Assembly: GCF_002744245.1 (NCBI RefSeq)
Contig: NZ_NKHG01000033.1
Span: forward strand, 1-34,169
Source: Bacillus pumilus
GTDB lineage: Bacteria > Bacillota > Bacilli > Bacillales > Bacillaceae
DNA length: 34,169 bases
Direction of reading: 5' to 3'
Made by a program: the position numbers and the translations under genes. The notes beneath the pieces are model-generated. The model did no database searches. It was not told the DNA's origin and saw only the letters and a list, made by a program, of their open reading frames with translations. This document shows, piece by piece, positions 31,814 through 34,169 of this stretch; within the stretch, counting starts at the first letter, position 1; each line of letters begins with the position of its first letter.

Positions 31814-34123
31814 ATGAATTTAATTCGGAATCAATGGAAAGACATTGTGACGAGCAAAAAACTACTGATCCCGATTTTAGCTGTCTTATTTATACCGCTG
31901 ATTTATAGTGGTGTATTTTTAAAAGCCTACTGGGATCCTTATGGTACAGTTGATCAATTACCTGTAGCGGTTGTCAACTTAGATGAAGGCAGTCATTATG
32001 ATGGAAAAACACTTCAAGTTGGCGATGATTTAGTAAAGGAATTGAAGAAGAACGATAGTTTTAAATGGCACTTTGTCGATAGTAAAGAAAAGGCCGTCAA
32101 GGGATTAAATAACGAGGACTATTATCTCGTCGTAGAAATTCCGAAAGATTTCTCGAAAAATGCAAGTACAGTGCTAGACAAACATCCGAAAAAATCGAAT
32201 TTGAAATATTATACGAATCCAGGCGCAAACTATGCTGCGTCACAAATTGCGAATAATGCCATTATCAAATTAAAAGACTCGGTTTCAAAGGAAGTCACAG
32301 AAAATTATGCAGAGGTCATCTTTGATAACTTCAAAACGATTGCAAAAGGATTAGATCAGGCAAGCGATGGTGCGAAGAAAATTGATGACGGAACAAAAAG
32401 CGCAAAAGATGGCAGTGAAAAGTTAAAAGACAATTTGGCGAAATTGGCAGAAGGAACGTTAACCTATAGTGAGGGTGTTCATCAGTTCGCAGGGAAAATG
32501 GGGGAACTGAACTCTGGGATTCAATCTCTTGACAGTGGGCTTGGTCAGCTCTTAACGGGCTATCAAACCATCGATCAGAAATTTGGAGAGCTTGGCACAG
32601 GAATTGATACATTGACCGATGGATTAAACACAAGCCTTGAAGGACATCAACAGCTTGCTTCTAAAATGCCACAATTCACAGCAGGCATTGAACAACTTAA
32701 CAATAAAGCACAATCATTTTCAGAAAAAATTACAGCAGTAGAGAAAGTATTGTCTTCACCAGAATTAGCGAATCTTGAAAAGATGGCGCCAAAGCTAGAT
32801 CAGGTGAAAAAAGACGCAAAAGCGTTTAATACAAAACTAGCTTCTTTAAAAGAAGCACTGTCTAATCGAGATGCAAAAGTAAAAAGCATTATTCAAAACA
32901 GCTCAATGACAGATGAAGAGAAAAAGGCAGCAATGGATCAGCTCGAAAGCCTTCCTAAAATTGAACTGCCTGACCTATCTGGACTTGAGCAAAGTTTAGC
33001 GGCCTTGCAGGAACTGCCTGACGCAAGTGAAGTTCAATCTGCGGTTGCTTCTGCAAAAGCACAATTACAGCAAATAAAGCAGCTGCCAAAGAAAACAGAA
33101 CAGCTGTACACATCCACAGTTGCGATACAAAACGCCATTGATCAAATGACAACCGGTACAAATAAATTGTATCAAGGTGCACTCAAGCTTCAAACTGGCC
33201 AAGGTCAATTACAAGAAGGTTTGCAAACAGCAAATGGGAAGCTTGATACAGCGAAAAGTGGTGCAGATAAGCTTGCAAATGGTTCAAGCCAGCTTACAGC
33301 AGCGTTAAATAAGCTGGAAAGTGGTTCAACGAGTATCCAAAGCAACACATCTAAGCTTTCTGAAGGCTCAAAATCGCTTGATAAAGGATTGGGAGACTTA
33401 AAGAGCGGTACAGGAAAGCTTTCCGATAAATTGAAAAGTGCCGCAGATGAAACAGGGGAAATTGATGCAGGTCAGGACAATTACAATATGATTGCCAGCC
33501 CAGTCAAAACAGAGAACGATACGGCGAAAAAGATTGATAATTATGGAACTGGGCTCACGCCTTATATTTTATCTATGGGACTCTTTGTAGGAGCACTCAT
33601 GCTCACCGTTGTATTCCCGATGAAAGACCCCGCTGGACGCCCAAGAAATGCGTTTGAATGGTTTATGAGCAAATATAGTGTGCTTCTGCTTGTTGGTATT
33701 TTACAGGCAGTGATTGCAAGCTCCATGCTTATCTTTGGACTTGGACTTGAGGTGGAGAGTCTCTGGCGCTTCTATCTCTTTGCGATCATCGTCAGTCTGA
33801 CGTTCCTAGCGATCATTCAGCTTCTGGCGACAACAATGGGGAACCCAGGACGCTTCATCGCTGTCATTATTTTGGTTCTTCAGCTTGCAGCAAGTGCGGG
33901 TACATTCCCACTTGAGCTCGTACCGAAATTTTTCCAAGTCATTCATAGTCTGCTTCCAATGACGTATACAATCAACGGATTTAGAACGATCATTGCAAGC
34001 GGTGATGACAGCTATCTATGGCATCAAGCTGCAATCCTTGGAACAGTTGCCATCATTATGATGGCGGCAACCACAGCATACTTTGCTTGGAACGTAAGAA
34101 AAATGAAACAAGACGAAGCTTAA
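31814..34123 (+). CDS. yhgE: YhgE, YhgE/Pip family membrane protein
   Basis: A 769-residue protein of the YhgE/Pip (phage infection protein) family, related to ABC-2 type membrane proteins. One N-terminal span (KLLIPILAVLFIPLIYSGVFL) is followed by a roughly 550-residue outside domain rich in heptad-like Gly/Leu/Ser repeats (DGTKSAKDGSEKLKDNL, ASDGAKKI, TGTNKLYQGALKLQTG, SGSTSIQSN), then about five spans at the C terminus. Relatives include the Lactococcus phage-infection protein Pip and type VII secretion-linked EsaA; the function in Bacillus is not established. The ATG at 31814 follows GGGAGGAAAA. It is co-transcribed with, and likely repressed by, YhgD. A hairpin at 34130-34158 ends the unit. 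Confidence 0.93.
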   Translation: MNLIRNQWKDIVTSKKLLIPILAVLFIPLIYSGVFLKAYWDPYGTVDQLPVAVVNLDEGSHYDGKTLQVGDDLVKELKKNDSFKWHFVDSKEKAVKGLNNEDYYLVVEIPKDFSKNASTVLDKHPKKSNLKYYTNPGANYAASQIANNAIIKLKDSVSKEVTENYAEVIFDNFKTIAKGLDQASDGAKKIDDGTKSAKDGSEKLKDNLAKLAEGTLTYSEGVHQFAGKMGELNSGIQSLDSGLGQLLTGYQTIDQKFGELGTGIDTLTDGLNTSLEGHQQLASKMPQFTAGIEQLNNKAQSFSEKITAVEKVLSSPELANLEKMAPKLDQVKKDAKAFNTKLASLKEALSNRDAKVKSIIQNSSMTDEEKKAAMDQLESLPKIELPDLSGLEQSLAALQELPDASEVQSAVASAKAQLQQIKQLPKKTEQLYTSTVAIQNAIDQMTTGTNKLYQGALKLQTGQGQLQEGLQTANGKLDTAKSGADKLANGSSQLTAALNKLESGSTSIQSNTSKLSEGSKSLDKGLGDLKSGTGKLSDKLKSAADETGEIDAGQDNYNMIASPVKTENDTAKKIDNYGTGLTPYILSMGLFVGALMLTVVFPMKDPAGRPRNAFEWFMSKYSVLLLVGILQAVIASSMLIFGLGLEVESLWRFYLFAIIVSLTFLAIIQLLATTMGNPGRFIAVIILVLQLAASAGTFPLELVPKFFQVIHSLLPMTYTINGFRTIIASGDDSYLWHQAAILGTVAIIMMAATTAYFAWNVRKMKQDEA

Positions 34124-34129
34124 TGAGTG

Positions 34130-34158
34130 AATCCTTTCTCTTTCATAGAGAAAGGATT
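34130..34158 (+). terminator. Hairpin terminator after yhgE
   Basis: AATCCTTTCTCT (34130-34141) pairs perfectly with AGAGAAAGGATT (34147-34158). The T tail is weak, but the stem is strong. Confidence 0.7.
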
Positions 34159-34169
34159 TAGATTGTTGA

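Noticed and set aside
32390..33480. Repetitive heptad region of yhgE as an independent repeat element
   Set aside because: The repetition is at protein level (heptad-like Gly/Ser/Leu pattern) and belongs to the known YhgE family architecture; no exact DNA repeats stand out.

Overview
The window is a chromosomal segment from a low-GC Gram-positive endospore former, most likely the Bacillus pumilus / B. safensis / B. altitudinis group. This rests on gene content and order (yhaX-hemZ ... khtSTU, yhaR, yhaO-yhaN-yhaM, yhaL, prsA, yhaI, scoC, yhaH, trpP, serC, hit, ecsABC, yhaA, hmoB, pbpF, hemEHY, yhgD-yhgE). That order matches the yha-yhg region of B. subtilis with local differences: an inserted lysine/ornithine N-monooxygenase gene, no yhaP/yhaQ between yhaR and yhaO, and extra small membrane-protein genes near prsA. 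All assignments come from reading motifs and from recalled B. subtilis family knowledge; no database search was run. No tRNA, rRNA, CRISPR array, IS element or prophage was seen.

Layout. 1-153 is the end of an unrecognised gene. 387-4217 (+) holds yhaX, hemZ and the N-monooxygenase, each followed by a hairpin. 4258-6372 (-) is the K+/H+ antiporter operon khtU-khtT with a secreted small protein in the khtS position. 6553-7323 is yhaR, and 7355-7543 (-) is yhzD-like. 7715-12730 is yhaO-yhaN-yhaM, an SbcCD-like nuclease/ATPase pair followed by a 3'-5' exonuclease with its own promoter. 12846-17366 is a patchwork of small genes around prsA and scoC, including two tandem tiny transmembrane peptides, an ATA-initiated small membrane frame and a DUF3267-like protein. 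17413-19739 (-) carries trpP (with a clear TRAP target over its ribosome binding site), serC and hit. 19740-20226 is the only gene-free stretch over 300 bases and is full of repeats and hairpins. 20227-22941 is ecsABC. 22969-24155 (-) is yhaA broken by one frameshift. 24308-30995 holds a zinc-ribbon-like membrane protein, the heme monooxygenase hmoB (-), sporulation-type pbpF and the hemE-hemH-hemY cluster. 31171-34123 is the TetR-type repressor yhgD with the membrane protein yhgE.

How genes work together. Heme genes recur: hemZ, hemE/hemH/hemY (last steps of the coproporphyrin-dependent route) and hmoB (heme breakdown). Secretion and proteolysis functions are also close: prsA (extracellular foldase), scoC (protease-gene repressor) and ecsAB (needed for RasP-dependent processing in B. 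subtilis). Two circuits can be read from the DNA: TRAP control of trpP, and a pair of matching 27-bp operators in front of yhgD and yhgE.

Most worth a second look: the repeat-rich hit-ecsA spacer with possible minus-strand transcription, the catalytically degenerate HAD protein YhaX, the ATA-start membrane protein, the lone N-monooxygenase, the duplicated yhgD/yhgE operators and the single-base lesion in yhaA. No convincing wholly new multi-gene system was found.
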